A stretch of DNA of 29,337 nt from CAYPTY01 sp964413935 (GCA_964413935.1 CAYPTY010000025.1:1-29337); one strand, 5' to 3'. Numbered from the stretch's first letter, positions 15,811-24,594 are shown. Numbers and translations: made by a program. The notes: generated by a model not told the origin, from the letters alone.

Positions 15811-17754
15811 ATGGCGAATAATCAAATCGAACTCACTCTGCCGGACGGCTCAAAGCGCAGTTACGAACAGGGAACAACCGGACTTGAAGTTGCCGAATCG
15901 ATTTCATCCGGACTGGCCCGCCAGGCTTTAAGCATCACTCTCAATGGCGATATCCGTGATCTGCACCGCCCCATCGACAAAAACGGCGACATCACCATTA
16001 ATACCTTTGATTCAGAAGACGGTAAGTACACCTTCTGGCATTCATCTGCTCACTTGCTGGCTGAAGCCGTTCAGGAACTCTATCCCGATGCCAAGTTTGG
16101 GATTGGTCCGCCCATTGAAAACGGATTTTACTACGATATTGATTTCGGGGATCAGACCATCACTCCGGATGACCTGGAAAAGATCGAAAAAGCCTTTATC
16201 GAAAAAGCACGGCAGAAAAACACTTTTGAGAGACGTGAAATCTCCAAGGCTGATGCCATGCAGCATTATGAAGACCGTGGCAACGAATACAAAGTGGATT
16301 TGATCGGCGGACTCGAGGATGGGGACATCACTTTCTATACCCAGGGAGATTTTACCGATCTTTGCCGCGGGCCACATGTTCCGAATACCGGTGTGGTAAA
16401 AGCGGTCAAGCTGACCAATCTGGCCGGTGCGTACTGGCGCGGTGATGTAGACAGCAAACAACTAACCCGAATTTACGGGATTAGTTTTCCAAAACAGAAG
16501 ATGCTGGATGAGTGGCTTCATCTGCAGGAGGAAGCCAAAAAACGGGATCACCGCAAGCTGGGCAAGGAACTGGGCATTTATATGATCGACAAGATGGTTG
16601 GGAGTGGTTTGCCGATGTGGCTACCTAACGGAACCGTCTTGAGGCGAACGCTGGAGAGTTTCCTCCGCGATGAGCAGGTGAAACGAGGCTATAAAGAAGT
16701 GATCACTCCGCACATCGGGAATCTGGAGTTGTACCGCACCAGCGGGCACTACCCCTACTATAAAGATTCACAATACGATCCCATTGAAGTGGATGATGAG
16801 GAATACATGCTTAAACCCATGAATTGCCCCCATCATCACAGAATTTACGACAGCGAAATGCGCTCCTACCGGGATCTGCCGCTGCGACTGGCTGAATTCG
16901 GTACCGTATACCGATATGAACAATCCGGGGAGTTGTCCGGACTTTCACGCGTGCGTGGTTTCACACAGGATGACGCCCATATTTACTGTACGCATGATCA
17001 GCTGAAGGATGAAATTAAAAACACCATCGAATTGACCCAGCTGGTTTTCAACACCTTCGGGATGCCGGTTGACATTCGCCTCTCCTTCCGGGATGAGAAT
17101 GATGACAAATACGGCGGAAATGAAGAATACTGGGAGCGGGCACAAAATGAAATTCGCGAGGTAGCCGATGAGATGGGACTGGATTACACCATCGCTCCCG
17201 GCGAGGCCAGCTTCTACGGCCCCAAAATAGATTTTATCATTCGGGATGCGCTGGGCCGTAAATGGCAGCTGGGTACCGTTCAGGTGGATTATGTGATGCC
17301 GGAACGTTTCGACCTGACCTATGTTGGTTCTGATAATAACAAACATCGGCCGGTGATCATCCATCGGGCACCATTTGGGTCTATGGAGCGTTTCTGCTCT
17401 ATACTGATTGAACACTTTGCCGGCGATTTTCCGCTCTGGCTTTCTCCTGAGCAGGCGCGTATTCTTCCTATATCTGATGAACAGCTTCCCTATGCAGTGA
17501 AACTGGAGCAGGCGCTAAAAGAGGAAGGATTGCGGGTAACGGTAGACGGACGAAGTGAGCAGATTGGAGCTAAGATCCGGGATGCCGAACAGTCTAAAAT
17601 ACCATACATGCTGATCGTAGGCGGAAAAGAGGTGGAGGAAAACACCGTTTCGGTGCGCAGGCACAAAAAAGGTGATGTTGGAAGTTTTAAATTTTCTGAA
17701 TTAATTTCCCACCTTAAGGAAACAGTCGAACACAAAAAACTACCTGAAGACTAA
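15811..17754 (+). CDS. thrS: Threonyl-tRNA synthetase
   Basis: ThrRS charges tRNA-Thr and edits mis-charged serine. The 647-residue length is normal. Domains run in the usual order: TGS (1-62), the editing domain with HSSAHLL and ENGFYYDID, the catalytic core, and a C-terminal anticodon-binding domain (about 545-640). The catalytic zinc ligands Cys339 (MNCPHHH), His390 (TQDDAHIYC) and His518 (HRAPFGSMERF) are all in place. Motif 3 reads HRAPFGS where HRALLGS or HRAILGS is usual. It heads the block thrS-infC-rpmI-rplT, and the infC frame follows 30 bases after its stop. The 163 bases upstream hold TAATTTTG at 15712-15719, a -7-like element without a matching -33 box. No T-box or attenuator hairpin is evident. 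Confidence 0.98.
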   Translation: MANNQIELTLPDGSKRSYEQGTTGLEVAESISSGLARQALSITLNGDIRDLHRPIDKNGDITINTFDSEDGKYTFWHSSAHLLAEAVQELYPDAKFGIGPPIENGFYYDIDFGDQTITPDDLEKIEKAFIEKARQKNTFERREISKADAMQHYEDRGNEYKVDLIGGLEDGDITFYTQGDFTDLCRGPHVPNTGVVKAVKLTNLAGAYWRGDVDSKQLTRIYGISFPKQKMLDEWLHLQEEAKKRDHRKLGKELGIYMIDKMVGSGLPMWLPNGTVLRRTLESFLRDEQVKRGYKEVITPHIGNLELYRTSGHYPYYKDSQYDPIEVDDEEYMLKPMNCPHHHRIYDSEMRSYRDLPLRLAEFGTVYRYEQSGELSGLSRVRGFTQDDAHIYCTHDQLKDEIKNTIELTQLVFNTFGMPVDIRLSFRDENDDKYGGNEEYWERAQNEIREVADEMGLDYTIAPGEASFYGPKIDFIIRDALGRKWQLGTVQVDYVMPERFDLTYVGSDNNKHRPVIIHRAPFGSMERFCSILIEHFAGDFPLWLSPEQARILPISDEQLPYAVKLEQALKEEGLRVTVDGRSEQIGAKIRDAEQSKIPYMLIVGGKEVEENTVSVRRHKKGDVGSFKFSELISHLKETVEHKKLPED

Positions 17755-17771
17755 CCAAACAATTTACTAAC

Positions 17772-17787
17772 GAGGATATACACTATC
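17772..17787 (+). promoter_or_regulatory. Shine-Dalgarno and non-canonical AUC start of infC
   Basis: GAGGA (17772-17776) is followed after eight bases by ATC (17785-17787). No ATG, GTG, TTG or CTG occurs in this frame between the thrS stop (17754) and the conserved IF-3 N-terminal sequence. A rare start codon on infC lets IF-3 repress its own synthesis, because IF-3 rejects non-AUG/GUG/UUG starts. Confidence 0.8.
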
Positions 17788-18327
17788 GCAAGACCAAGAT
17801 TCAGACGTCCGCCCCAACCGGATACGGACAAACCCAGAATAAATGGGGAAATAAAAGCGCAGTCGGTACGGGTTATCAAGCCCAATGACGATCACGAAAT
17901 CACTACTGTTGACCGCGCACTGCAAATAGCCGAAGATTTTAACCTTGACCTGGTTGAAATCGCACCTAATGCCAACCCTCCTGTCTGCAAGATCATCGAT
18001 TTCGGCAAGTACATGTACGAAAAGAAGAAGAAGGAGAAAGAGGCCAAGAAAAAGCAGCATACTGTACAGGTAAAAGAACTGCGTTTCCGACCTCATACCG
18101 ATGATCATGATTTTGAATTCAAGGCCAAACATGCCCGTGAGTTCCTGAACAGCGGTGCTAAAGTAAAAGCAACCGTCCAATTCCGTGGTCGCGACATGCT
18201 GTACACGGAAAAAGGAAATGAAATTCTGGATAGGCTGGCGGAAGAACTGGAAGATGTGGGCAAGGTTGAAACCAAAGCCACTCTCGAAGGTCGTCGCATG
18301 ACCATGATATTAGCACCCGAAAAGTAA
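17785..18327 (+). CDS. infC: Translation initiation factor IF-3 (AUC start)
   Basis: IF-3 binds the 30S subunit, prevents premature 50S joining and checks the start codon. Read from the ATC at 17785 the product has 180 residues, the standard length. It has an N-domain with RINGEIKAQSVRVI, then VEIAPNANPPVCKIIDFGKY, a lysine-rich linker (KKKKEKEAKKK) and a C-domain (VKELRFRPHTDDHDFEFKAKHAREFL and VETKATLEGRRMTMILAPEK). The first ATG in frame is at 18013, in the middle of the N-domain, and would remove about 76 conserved residues, so it cannot be the true start. E. coli infC starts with AUU and the Myxococcus xanthus gene with AUC, so this is an established type of autoregulation. Initiation could also fall on the ATA three codons earlier, which overlaps the Shine-Dalgarno motif and is less likely. 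Confidence 0.95.
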   Translation: MARPRFRRPPQPDTDKPRINGEIKAQSVRVIKPNDDHEITTVDRALQIAEDFNLDLVEIAPNANPPVCKIIDFGKYMYEKKKKEKEAKKKQHTVQVKELRFRPHTDDHDFEFKAKHAREFLNSGAKVKATVQFRGRDMLYTEKGNEILDRLAEELEDVGKVETKATLEGRRMTMILAPEK

Positions 18328-18400
18328 TCTATTCATTGCTTAGCAAGGTATAAGTCCCTATCTTTTGGGTCTTTTTAAAATCCCATTTAAGGTCATTCCT

Positions 18401-18598
18401 ATGCCAAAAATGAAAACAAGCAGTGGTGCGAAGAAGCGTTTCAAGCTGACCGGCTCAGGCCGCCTAAAGCGTAAGAAGGCATTCAAGCGTCACATTCTCA
18501 CAAAGAAAGACAGTAAAAGAAAGCGTAAGCTTGGAGCAACCACACTGGTTCACGAAGCGGATGAAGCAAGAATGAAGAAGCTCATTCCATACGCTTAA
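18401..18598 (+). CDS. rpmI: 50S ribosomal protein L35
   Basis: This is a 65-residue highly basic protein starting at the ATG at 18401 with MPKMKTSSGAKKRFKLTGSG, the universal L35 N-terminus. An in-frame TTG 12 codons upstream would add residues not found in the family. It lies 73 bases after infC, in the conserved order infC-rpmI-rplT. In E. coli, L20 represses translation of rpmI and rplT by binding the leader; the 73-base leader here is a possible site, but no clear L20 mimic was identified. Confidence 0.97.
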   Translation: MPKMKTSSGAKKRFKLTGSGRLKRKKAFKRHILTKKDSKRKRKLGATTLVHEADEARMKKLIPYA

Positions 18599-18622
18599 AC
18601 GTTAATTTAAAACCAAGACAAA

Positions 18623-18970
18623 ATGCCACGTTCGTCCAACTTAGTGGCTTCCCGTCGCCGTCGCCGCAAGATTCTAAAGCAGGCGAAAGGTTACTGGGGC
18701 AAGCGCAAAAACGTATATACCATTGCGAAAAACGCAGTGGAGAAAGGTCTTCAGTATCAGTATAGAGACCGTAAAGTACGTAAGAGAGCCTTCAGAAGGC
18801 TCTGGATCACCCGGATTAATGCAGCAGCAAGACTTAACGGTACTACCTACTCCAAACTCATGCATGCCATGAAGGAAAAGGATATGATGATTAACCGTAA
18901 AGTGCTGGCTGACCTGGCCGTGACCGATCCTGAAACGTTTGCTGCCATCACAAAGGAAGCCCTTAAATAA
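18623..18970 (+). CDS. rplT: 50S ribosomal protein L20
   Basis: This is a 115-residue, Arg/Lys-rich protein. Its extended N-terminal tail (MPRSSNLVASRRRRRKILKQ) inserts in 23S rRNA, and the globular part (KRAFRRLWITRINAAARLNG) follows. L20 is an early assembly protein of the large subunit and, in several bacteria, the autogenous repressor of its own operon. It follows rpmI by 24 bases. A strong intrinsic terminator lies 17 bases after its stop, separating it from pheS. Confidence 0.97.
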   Translation: MPRSSNLVASRRRRRKILKQAKGYWGKRKNVYTIAKNAVEKGLQYQYRDRKVRKRAFRRLWITRINAAARLNGTTYSKLMHAMKEKDMMINRKVLADLAVTDPETFAAITKEALK

Positions 18971-18987
18971 GAGATTGTATTCTCTGC

Positions 18988-19020
18988 ACCCCTCACATTT
19001 TTCGATGTGAGGGGTTTTTA
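18988..19020 (+). terminator. Intrinsic terminator after rplT
   Basis: An 11-bp perfect stem (ACCCCTCACAT / ATGTGAGGGGT) with a six-base loop is followed by TTTTTATT. It ends the thrS-infC-rpmI-rplT unit or attenuates read-through into pheS, which starts only 33 bases later without an obvious promoter in between. Confidence 0.92.
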
Positions 19021-19052
19021 TTATCTGCCAATCCATCCCAAAAAGCCGCCCA

Positions 19053-20063
19053 ATGCTGGAACAGATTGAGGATTTAAAAAAAGAAATTAGCTCCTACCCC
19101 ATCCAAAATGCGGATGAACTTGAATCCTTCCGGCTGGAGTTTATATCCCGGAATGGTAAAATACAGTCCATGTTTGCCCAGATCGGCAAGGTTCCCAAAG
19201 AAGAGCGTGCGGCTGTTGGAAAGAGCATGAATGAGGTCAAGAATCTTGCTCAGCAAAAGTTTGATGAAGCCAAAACATCTCTGTCATCTTCTGAAAACAG
19301 CAACAAAAAAGCCACTGACGACCTCACCCTTACCGCAGTACCCCAGGAACTGGGCAGCCTGCACCCTCTCACTCAGACTCTGAACGAAATAAAGCAGATT
19401 TTTTATCGCCTTGGATTCAGCATCGCTGACGGTCCGGAGCTGGAAGACGATTTCCATAATTTCACCGCCCTCAACTTTCCTCCGGATCACCCGGCCAGAG
19501 ACATGCAGGATACCTTTTTTGTACGCAAAAACAAGGATGCCTGTGATGACGATCTCATCCTCCGTACCCACACCTCTCCGGTTCAGATTCGCCTCATGAT
19601 GGAGGAAAAACCACCATTGAGAGCCATCATGCCGGGCAAAGTGTACCGGAACGAGTCTATAACAGCAAAATCCTACTGCCTCTTTCACCAGGTTGAAGGC
19701 CTGTATGTAGACAAGGATATTTCCGTTGCCCATCTAAAGGAAACCCTCATCACTTTTGTGAAAATGATGTACGGCAACGATGTGAAATACCGCTTGCGTC
19801 CATCTTTCTTCCCCTTTACCGAACCATCCATGGAAATGGATATCTGGTGGGATGCCAAAGGCGATGGACAATGGCTTGAAATCCTTGGTGCAGGAATGGT
19901 GGATCCCAATGTTTTTAAAGCTGTGAATGTGGATCCTGAAACTTATTCCGGTTTCGCCTTCGGGATGGGTGTGGAGCGCATTACCATGCTTAAATATGGT
20001 ATGGATGACATCCGCACCTTCTATGACAATGATATTCGATTCCTCAAACAATTCAGCATTTAA
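19053..20063 (+). CDS. pheS: Phenylalanyl-tRNA synthetase alpha subunit
   Basis: PheS forms the catalytic part of the (alpha-beta)2 PheRS that charges tRNA-Phe. The 336-residue protein has the N-terminal coiled-coil arm (about 1-85) that contacts the tRNA, and a class II core. Visible in the core are LRTHTSPVQIR, motif 2 with FHQVEGLYVDKD, EPSMEMDIWWD and motif 3 GFAFGMGVERITMLKYG. The start at 19053 lies 33 bases downstream of the rplT terminator. pheT follows 15 bases after the stop. No Phe-rich leader peptide of the E. coli pheM type is present in the gap. Confidence 0.98.
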   Translation: MLEQIEDLKKEISSYPIQNADELESFRLEFISRNGKIQSMFAQIGKVPKEERAAVGKSMNEVKNLAQQKFDEAKTSLSSSENSNKKATDDLTLTAVPQELGSLHPLTQTLNEIKQIFYRLGFSIADGPELEDDFHNFTALNFPPDHPARDMQDTFFVRKNKDACDDDLILRTHTSPVQIRLMMEEKPPLRAIMPGKVYRNESITAKSYCLFHQVEGLYVDKDISVAHLKETLITFVKMMYGNDVKYRLRPSFFPFTEPSMEMDIWWDAKGDGQWLEILGAGMVDPNVFKAVNVDPETYSGFAFGMGVERITMLKYGMDDIRTFYDNDIRFLKQFSI

Positions 20064-20078
20064 GCAGAACAGCCCATC

Positions 20079-22484
20079 ATGAATATTTCCTATAAGTGGC
20101 TAAAAGATTATATCGAACTGGACCTTCCAGCGGAGCAGGTTGCTGACCATCTGACTTTATGTGGACTGGAAATTGAGGATCTAAAGCAAGTTGGGTCGAA
20201 TCTGGAGGGTATCGTAGTAGGCGAAGTTCTGGATGTAAAGCCCCACCCCAACGCCGATCGGCTACGCATTTGCCAGCTTAACACCGGTGACGAGACCGTA
20301 CAGATCATCTGCGGAGCTGATAATGTGGCCACCGGGCAAAAAGTACCCGTTGCTAAAGTGGGTGCAGAATTGCCCATCGAACTGGAGAACGGAAAGAAAT
20401 TAAAGATTAAAAAAGCCAAGCTCAGGGGTGAAAAATCCGAAGGCATGATTTGCGCGGAGGATGAGCTTGGTATCGGGGACGACCACAGCGGTATCATGGT
20501 ACTGGACGCAGATCTGCAGCCTGGACTCCCCTTTTCAGAGGTCTATGACCTTTATGAAGACACCGTTTTCGATATTGCCATTACCCCGAACCGCCCGGAT
20601 GCAACCAGCCACATCGGGGTTGCAAGAGATTTATCAGCAGTGCTGAACAAAGAATTGAAGCTTCCGGATGTAGAACTGGACGAGTCCGATATTGATGATG
20701 ATGAGCTTCAAATCGAAATAAAGGATACCGAAAAGTGTCACCGGTATGTGGGTAAACTGATCCGGGATGTTGAAATAAAAGAATCACCAGCCTGGCTGAA
20801 AAACAGGCTCACTGCCATAGGATTGCGCCCCATCAACAATGTGGTGGATGTGACCAACTATGTTATGTACGAACTGGGTCAGCCCCTGCATGCCTTTGAT
20901 TATGATGAGGTAGCCGGCAAAAAGATCGTGGTGCAGAGCTTTGACAAGGAAACCACTTTTACCACCCTGGACGACACCGAGCGCAAAATACCCGCAGACA
21001 CCCTTTACATTTGTGACGGGCAAAAACCGGTTGCCATTGCCGGTGTGATGGGCGGACAGAATTCAGAGGTAAGTGACAAAACCACCAACATCCTGCTGGA
21101 AAGCGCTTATTTCGTACCGTCATTTGTACGAAAAGCTTCCAAAAATCTGAGCTTGCAGACCGATTCCTCCTACCGCTTTGAACGGGGGATTGACCCTAAG
21201 ATTACCTCAGTTGCCGCACACCGGGCAGCACAGCTGATGGCAGAAGTTTCCGGAGGTACTGTGGTGAAGGGAACCATGGATATTCATCCGGTACAAACAG
21301 AGCCTCTGAAACTTCACTTGCGCCAGAATTTTCTGAATCGAATGCTGGGCACACGCATGGAAAGCGAGCAGGCAGCCCGCATTCTGCATAAACTGGGCTT
21401 CAAAATCATTGAATGGACTTCCTTTGAGGTGGTTTGTGAAGTGCCTTCTTTCCGTCCTGATATCGAAAGAGAAATTGACCTTGTGGAGGAAATCGGTCGC
21501 ATCATTGACTACAACACCATTCCTGCTCCTAAAACAGCCAATTACCTGGTTCCGGCACCCATCCCATTTCACGAACAGTTTCTGCAAAAAGTAAGCAAAG
21601 CAGCTCAGCTGGCCGGCTTCCGCGAAATTTACACCAATTCCCTCCTTCCGCACGACAGAGCACTGCGTTTTTCGGCTGAGGAAGATCTGGTGGAAACCCT
21701 CAATCCGGTTTCCAAAGAGATGACCACTTTGCGCCCCAGCATGATGCACGGCATGCTAACGGCTATGGCTTACAATTTTAACCGGAATGCCCAAACCCTG
21801 CGATTTTTTGAGATCGGACATACTTTCAGCAGAGCTGAAGCGGGTAACTGGGTGGATGGCGTTCAGGAAGATATTCACCTCATTCTGGCCATTGGCGGTA
21901 TGAGCGGAACTGAACACTGGGATCAGAAAGCCCGCAAATTGACCGCATTCGATCTGAAATCTTCGCTCATCAGCATACTGAATGCACTCGGAGTAACATT
22001 CACTGAAGAAGCCGGGGATGAGGATGGCCTCCTTTATAAAGATGAAAAAGGACAGATTATCGGTGCTCTGAGGGAAGTGGATTCGAAATTAGCTAAAGTC
22101 TATGATTTCGATTTACCCGTTTTTGCAGCAGAGCTAAACCTGAGTCGAATTGAAGATCAGCTTCATGAAGTAGATGAGAACAAACTTGAAGCTATTCCCC
22201 GCTTCCCTGCCTTTGAATTTGATCTGGCCGTTGTAGTGGATAAAGCGGTACCGGCATCCGGGCTGCTTGATGAAATCCGCAAAACAGCCGGGCCATTGCT
22301 GTCATCCATTGAAATTTTTGATGTATTTGAAGCAGAAACCATCGGAGTATCAAACAAAAGCCTGGCCTTCAGACTTCACTTTATTGACCCAAACAAAACC
22401 TTGAATATCAAAGATGTAGAACCTATAATAGGCAAAGTGCTTAAATCACTGGAGCACAAGTTTTCAGCTAAACTCAGATCATAG
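20079..22484 (+). CDS. pheT: Phenylalanyl-tRNA synthetase beta subunit
   Basis: PheT is the tRNA-binding and editing subunit. The 801-residue length is normal. An OB-fold tRNA-binding domain (about 40-150) contains VKPHPNADRLRICQLNTG. The B3/B4 editing domain (about 210-375) contains RPINNVVDVTNYVMYELGQPLHAFD as a family hallmark. The B5 domain is at about 400-470, the catalytic-like core at about 475-690 and the FDX-ACB domain at about 705-800. It is followed after eight bases by a small coiled-coil gene and zapA, so it is part of a longer transcript that ends with the ABC ATPase at 24591. Confidence 0.98.
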   Translation: MNISYKWLKDYIELDLPAEQVADHLTLCGLEIEDLKQVGSNLEGIVVGEVLDVKPHPNADRLRICQLNTGDETVQIICGADNVATGQKVPVAKVGAELPIELENGKKLKIKKAKLRGEKSEGMICAEDELGIGDDHSGIMVLDADLQPGLPFSEVYDLYEDTVFDIAITPNRPDATSHIGVARDLSAVLNKELKLPDVELDESDIDDDELQIEIKDTEKCHRYVGKLIRDVEIKESPAWLKNRLTAIGLRPINNVVDVTNYVMYELGQPLHAFDYDEVAGKKIVVQSFDKETTFTTLDDTERKIPADTLYICDGQKPVAIAGVMGGQNSEVSDKTTNILLESAYFVPSFVRKASKNLSLQTDSSYRFERGIDPKITSVAAHRAAQLMAEVSGGTVVKGTMDIHPVQTEPLKLHLRQNFLNRMLGTRMESEQAARILHKLGFKIIEWTSFEVVCEVPSFRPDIEREIDLVEEIGRIIDYNTIPAPKTANYLVPAPIPFHEQFLQKVSKAAQLAGFREIYTNSLLPHDRALRFSAEEDLVETLNPVSKEMTTLRPSMMHGMLTAMAYNFNRNAQTLRFFEIGHTFSRAEAGNWVDGVQEDIHLILAIGGMSGTEHWDQKARKLTAFDLKSSLISILNALGVTFTEEAGDEDGLLYKDEKGQIIGALREVDSKLAKVYDFDLPVFAAELNLSRIEDQLHEVDENKLEAIPRFPAFEFDLAVVVDKAVPASGLLDEIRKTAGPLLSSIEIFDVFEAETIGVSNKSLAFRLHFIDPNKTLNIKDVEPIIGKVLKSLEHKFSAKLRS

Positions 22485-22492
22485 GTTTTACC

Positions 22493-22756
22493 ATGACACA
22501 AAGCTCTCCGCAGAACGAGCGTTTCAATGCATTGCTTGGGCAGATTCGGGACAAAGTAAGCGGGCTGAAATCAGAAATCAGAACGCTGAAAAAGGAAAAC
22601 GCCCGACTCAAAGCTAAAATTGAGGATATGCAGGGCAAGCAGACCGATATCCTGTCTGCCATCAGCGATTCAGAAAGGCTGGCACTGCGCCATCAGGTTC
22701 AGGGACTCATCTCAAAGATTGACAAATACATCGACGGGGAACATGAAATCCATTAA
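22493..22756 (+). CDS. Small coiled-coil protein next to zapA (ZapB-like in shape)
   Basis: The 87-residue protein is almost entirely predicted coiled coil: GQIRDKVSGLKSEIRTLKKE, then NARLKAKIEDMQGKQTDILS. It has no export signal and no cysteine. Its size and heptad character recall the division protein ZapB, which bridges ZapA-FtsZ assemblies. It overlaps the zapA start by 14 bases, which supports a shared role at the division ring. Coiled coils diverge quickly, so homology cannot be claimed from sequence; the division role is an inference from the neighbour. Confidence 0.8.
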   Translation: MTQSSPQNERFNALLGQIRDKVSGLKSEIRTLKKENARLKAKIEDMQGKQTDILSAISDSERLALRHQVQGLISKIDKYIDGEHEIH

Positions 22757-23033
22757 GGTTACTATTTTCGGACGGCAGTATCCGCTCAAGATTGAGGAAC
22801 ATGAGGAACAACTCATGCAGAGCATCAGCCGGTATGTGGACGAAAAGTTCAATATTTATAAAAATCAGCTTAGCAAGCAGCCGGAGAGTACCATTATGAC
22901 GCTGGCCGCCCTCAGTCTTGCAGAGGAACTCTTTGAAGAACGCCGTAAAAACCGCGAAGCAGATGGAAGCGGTGAAAAAATGCTGGAAAGAGTAAATCTC
23001 AGCCTCGAAAAATTCATAGAAGAAATCGAATAG
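22743..23033 (+). CDS. zapA: Cell division protein ZapA
   Basis: ZapA crosslinks FtsZ filaments at the division ring. The ATG at 22743 gives a 96-residue product beginning KSIKVTIFGRQYPLKIEEHE, the family's N-terminal strand pair. A helix (QSISRYVDEKFNIYKNQ), then MTLAALSLAEELFEER and a terminal coiled coil follow. A longer frame reaching back to 22620 runs through the upstream gene and is not the real start. The gene overlaps the coiled-coil gene by 14 bases. The 39 bases to the next gene leave no space for a 6S RNA, which follows zapA in some other bacteria. Confidence 0.9.
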   Translation: MKSIKVTIFGRQYPLKIEEHEEQLMQSISRYVDEKFNIYKNQLSKQPESTIMTLAALSLAEELFEERRKNREADGSGEKMLERVNLSLEKFIEEIE

Positions 23034-23072
23034 TCCTATCTTCCCTTCTTTCGCCCCGAAATCAACAGAATT

Positions 23073-23897
23073 GTGTCACAAAACCTGAATATCCTATTTA
23101 TCGGAGATATCGTAGGCTCTCCCGGCCTAAGCCTGTGTGAAACCGTCCTCCCCAGTCTGATACAGAAATACAAAGCCGACTTTGTAATCGCAAACGGCGA
23201 AAACTCTCATGAAGGCCACGGCATCAATGATGCCATCATCAAACGCCTGCATGAACTCGGTGTACACGTGATAACCGGCGGAAACCATTCTTTTGCCAAG
23301 TGGAAGGTATTTCCCTACATGAAAGAACACGATACCATTCTCCGGCCATTAAATTACCCGAAGGGCAATCCCGGTTATGGCTACGGTATTTATGAAATAC
23401 CCGGTAAAAGTCAGAAAATTGGGGTCATTAACATTCAGGGGCGCACTTTTCTGCAACAGATCGACGACCCTTTTGACGCGGTTGATTTTGCAATCAGCCG
23501 AATTTCGGAAGAAACCAACCTTATTTTCATTGATACACATGCTGAGGCAACAGCTGAAAAGATTGCTTTGGCCTGGCATGTGGACGGTCGTGCTTCCGTG
23601 ATGGTTGGAACTCACACCCATGTTCCCACCAATGATCATCGCATATTTCCACATGGAATGGGCTACATCACCGACGCGGGTATGACCGGTTCCTTCAACT
23701 CCGTGCTGGGTATGAGTACTAAGGTAGCCATAAAGCGTTTCCGAACCGGAGTACATCAGAAATATCAGTCGGCCAACGGAGACAATCACCTTTGTGGCGT
23801 ATTTTCCGTTGTAGACTCCGAAAACGGAAAATGTACGCACATAGAACCGGTGATTTATCCCTCATTCACCTCTTCCAAGCTGAATGACCATGAATAA
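23073..23897 (+). CDS. YmdB/TIGR00282 family metallophosphoesterase
   Basis: The 274-residue protein has the compact phosphoesterase fold of the B. subtilis YmdB and DR1281 family, which hydrolyses 2',3'-cyclic nucleotides (YmdB also acts on cAMP in vitro). Metal-ligand motifs are FIGDIVGSPG (Asp12), NGENS (Glu43, Asn44), GGNHSF (Asn71, His72), IDTHAEAT, and GTHTHVPT with GMTGSFNSVLG near the C-terminus. It starts with GTG at 23073. In Firmicutes the gene sits next to rny (RNase Y); here the usual rny gene between zapA and this gene is absent. Its stop overlaps the next gene by 14 bases. Confidence 0.92.
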   Translation: MSQNLNILFIGDIVGSPGLSLCETVLPSLIQKYKADFVIANGENSHEGHGINDAIIKRLHELGVHVITGGNHSFAKWKVFPYMKEHDTILRPLNYPKGNPGYGYGIYEIPGKSQKIGVINIQGRTFLQQIDDPFDAVDFAISRISEETNLIFIDTHAEATAEKIALAWHVDGRASVMVGTHTHVPTNDHRIFPHGMGYITDAGMTGSFNSVLGMSTKVAIKRFRTGVHQKYQSANGDNHLCGVFSVVDSENGKCTHIEPVIYPSFTSSKLNDHE

Positions 23898-24591
23898 CGA
23901 TAACATCATTATTCGCGCTGAATATATTTCCAAAAGTTATCCCGCGCGAGAAAACGGAAAAGATCTTCAGGTACTGAGCGATGTGAGCCTGAATATTAAC
24001 AAGGGCAGCATAAACGCGGTTGTAGGACCCAGTGGCAGTGGTAAAAGCACGCTGCTACACATTCTGGGTGGACTGGATACCACCGATACCGGCCGCATTG
24101 CATGGAATGATACCGATATCACTTCCTATCAGCAGGATAAACTGGCCGGTTTACGAAACCGCTTTATTGGTTTTGTTTTTCAGTTTCATCACCTGTTGCC
24201 TGAATTCTCCGCCCTTGAAAATGTAGCGATGCCGGCTCTCATCAGCGGAAAGGATCTCAAACAGGTAGAAGATCGCGCCTACGATTTGCTACGGCAGTTT
24301 GGCGTTCATGAACGTGCCCATCACCGCCCCACCCAGCTCTCGGGTGGCGAACAACAGCGGGTTTCCATGGCAAGGGCCTTAATGAATAATCCGGAGGTCA
24401 TCCTGGCCGATGAACCCACCGGAAATCTGGATGAAGGTAATACCAACCTGATTCTGGATATGCTTTTTGACCTTAGGGAAAAAGAAGAAGTGACCATTGT
24501 TCTGATTACCCACGAAATGGATATCGCCAGGCGGGCTGATCACCTTTTTGAACTGAAAACAGGCCGTTTACAGGAAAGAAATTCGGCCTGA
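23884..24591 (+). CDS. ABC transporter ATP-binding protein (LolD/MacB type)
   Basis: The 235-residue ATPase has Walker A GPSGSGKST (48-56), Q-loop Gln100, the signature LSGGEQQ (152-158), Walker B VILADEPTG with the catalytic Glu177 and H-loop His210. Sequence features such as QFHHLLPEFSALENV and EPTGNLD are those of the LolD/MacB/FtsE group, which drives lipoprotein release or mechanotransmission. No permease (LolC/E or MacB-like) is adjacent, so the membrane partner is encoded elsewhere. The start is the ATG at 23884, or the ATG at 23890 two codons in; both overlap the phosphoesterase stop. It is the last gene of the run that begins with pheS. Confidence 0.9.
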   Translation: MTMNNDNIIIRAEYISKSYPARENGKDLQVLSDVSLNINKGSINAVVGPSGSGKSTLLHILGGLDTTDTGRIAWNDTDITSYQQDKLAGLRNRFIGFVFQFHHLLPEFSALENVAMPALISGKDLKQVEDRAYDLLRQFGVHERAHHRPTQLSGGEQQRVSMARALMNNPEVILADEPTGNLDEGNTNLILDMLFDLREKEEVTIVLITHEMDIARRADHLFELKTGRLQERNSA

Positions 24592-24594
24592 AAC

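Noticed and set aside
18013..18327. infC starting at the first ATG
   Set aside because: This would remove about 76 conserved N-terminal residues of IF-3 that are clearly encoded upstream in the same frame.
19021..19052. pheM-like attenuator before pheS
   Set aside because: There is no short ORF rich in phenylalanine codons between the rplT terminator and pheS.
21207..21749. Long open frame antisense to pheT
   Set aside because: It lies wholly inside a strongly conserved gene, has a low-complexity His/Phe-rich composition and no recognisable domain; it is a shadow frame.
23034..23072. 6S RNA after zapA
   Set aside because: Only 39 bases separate zapA from the next gene, far too few for a 6S RNA.
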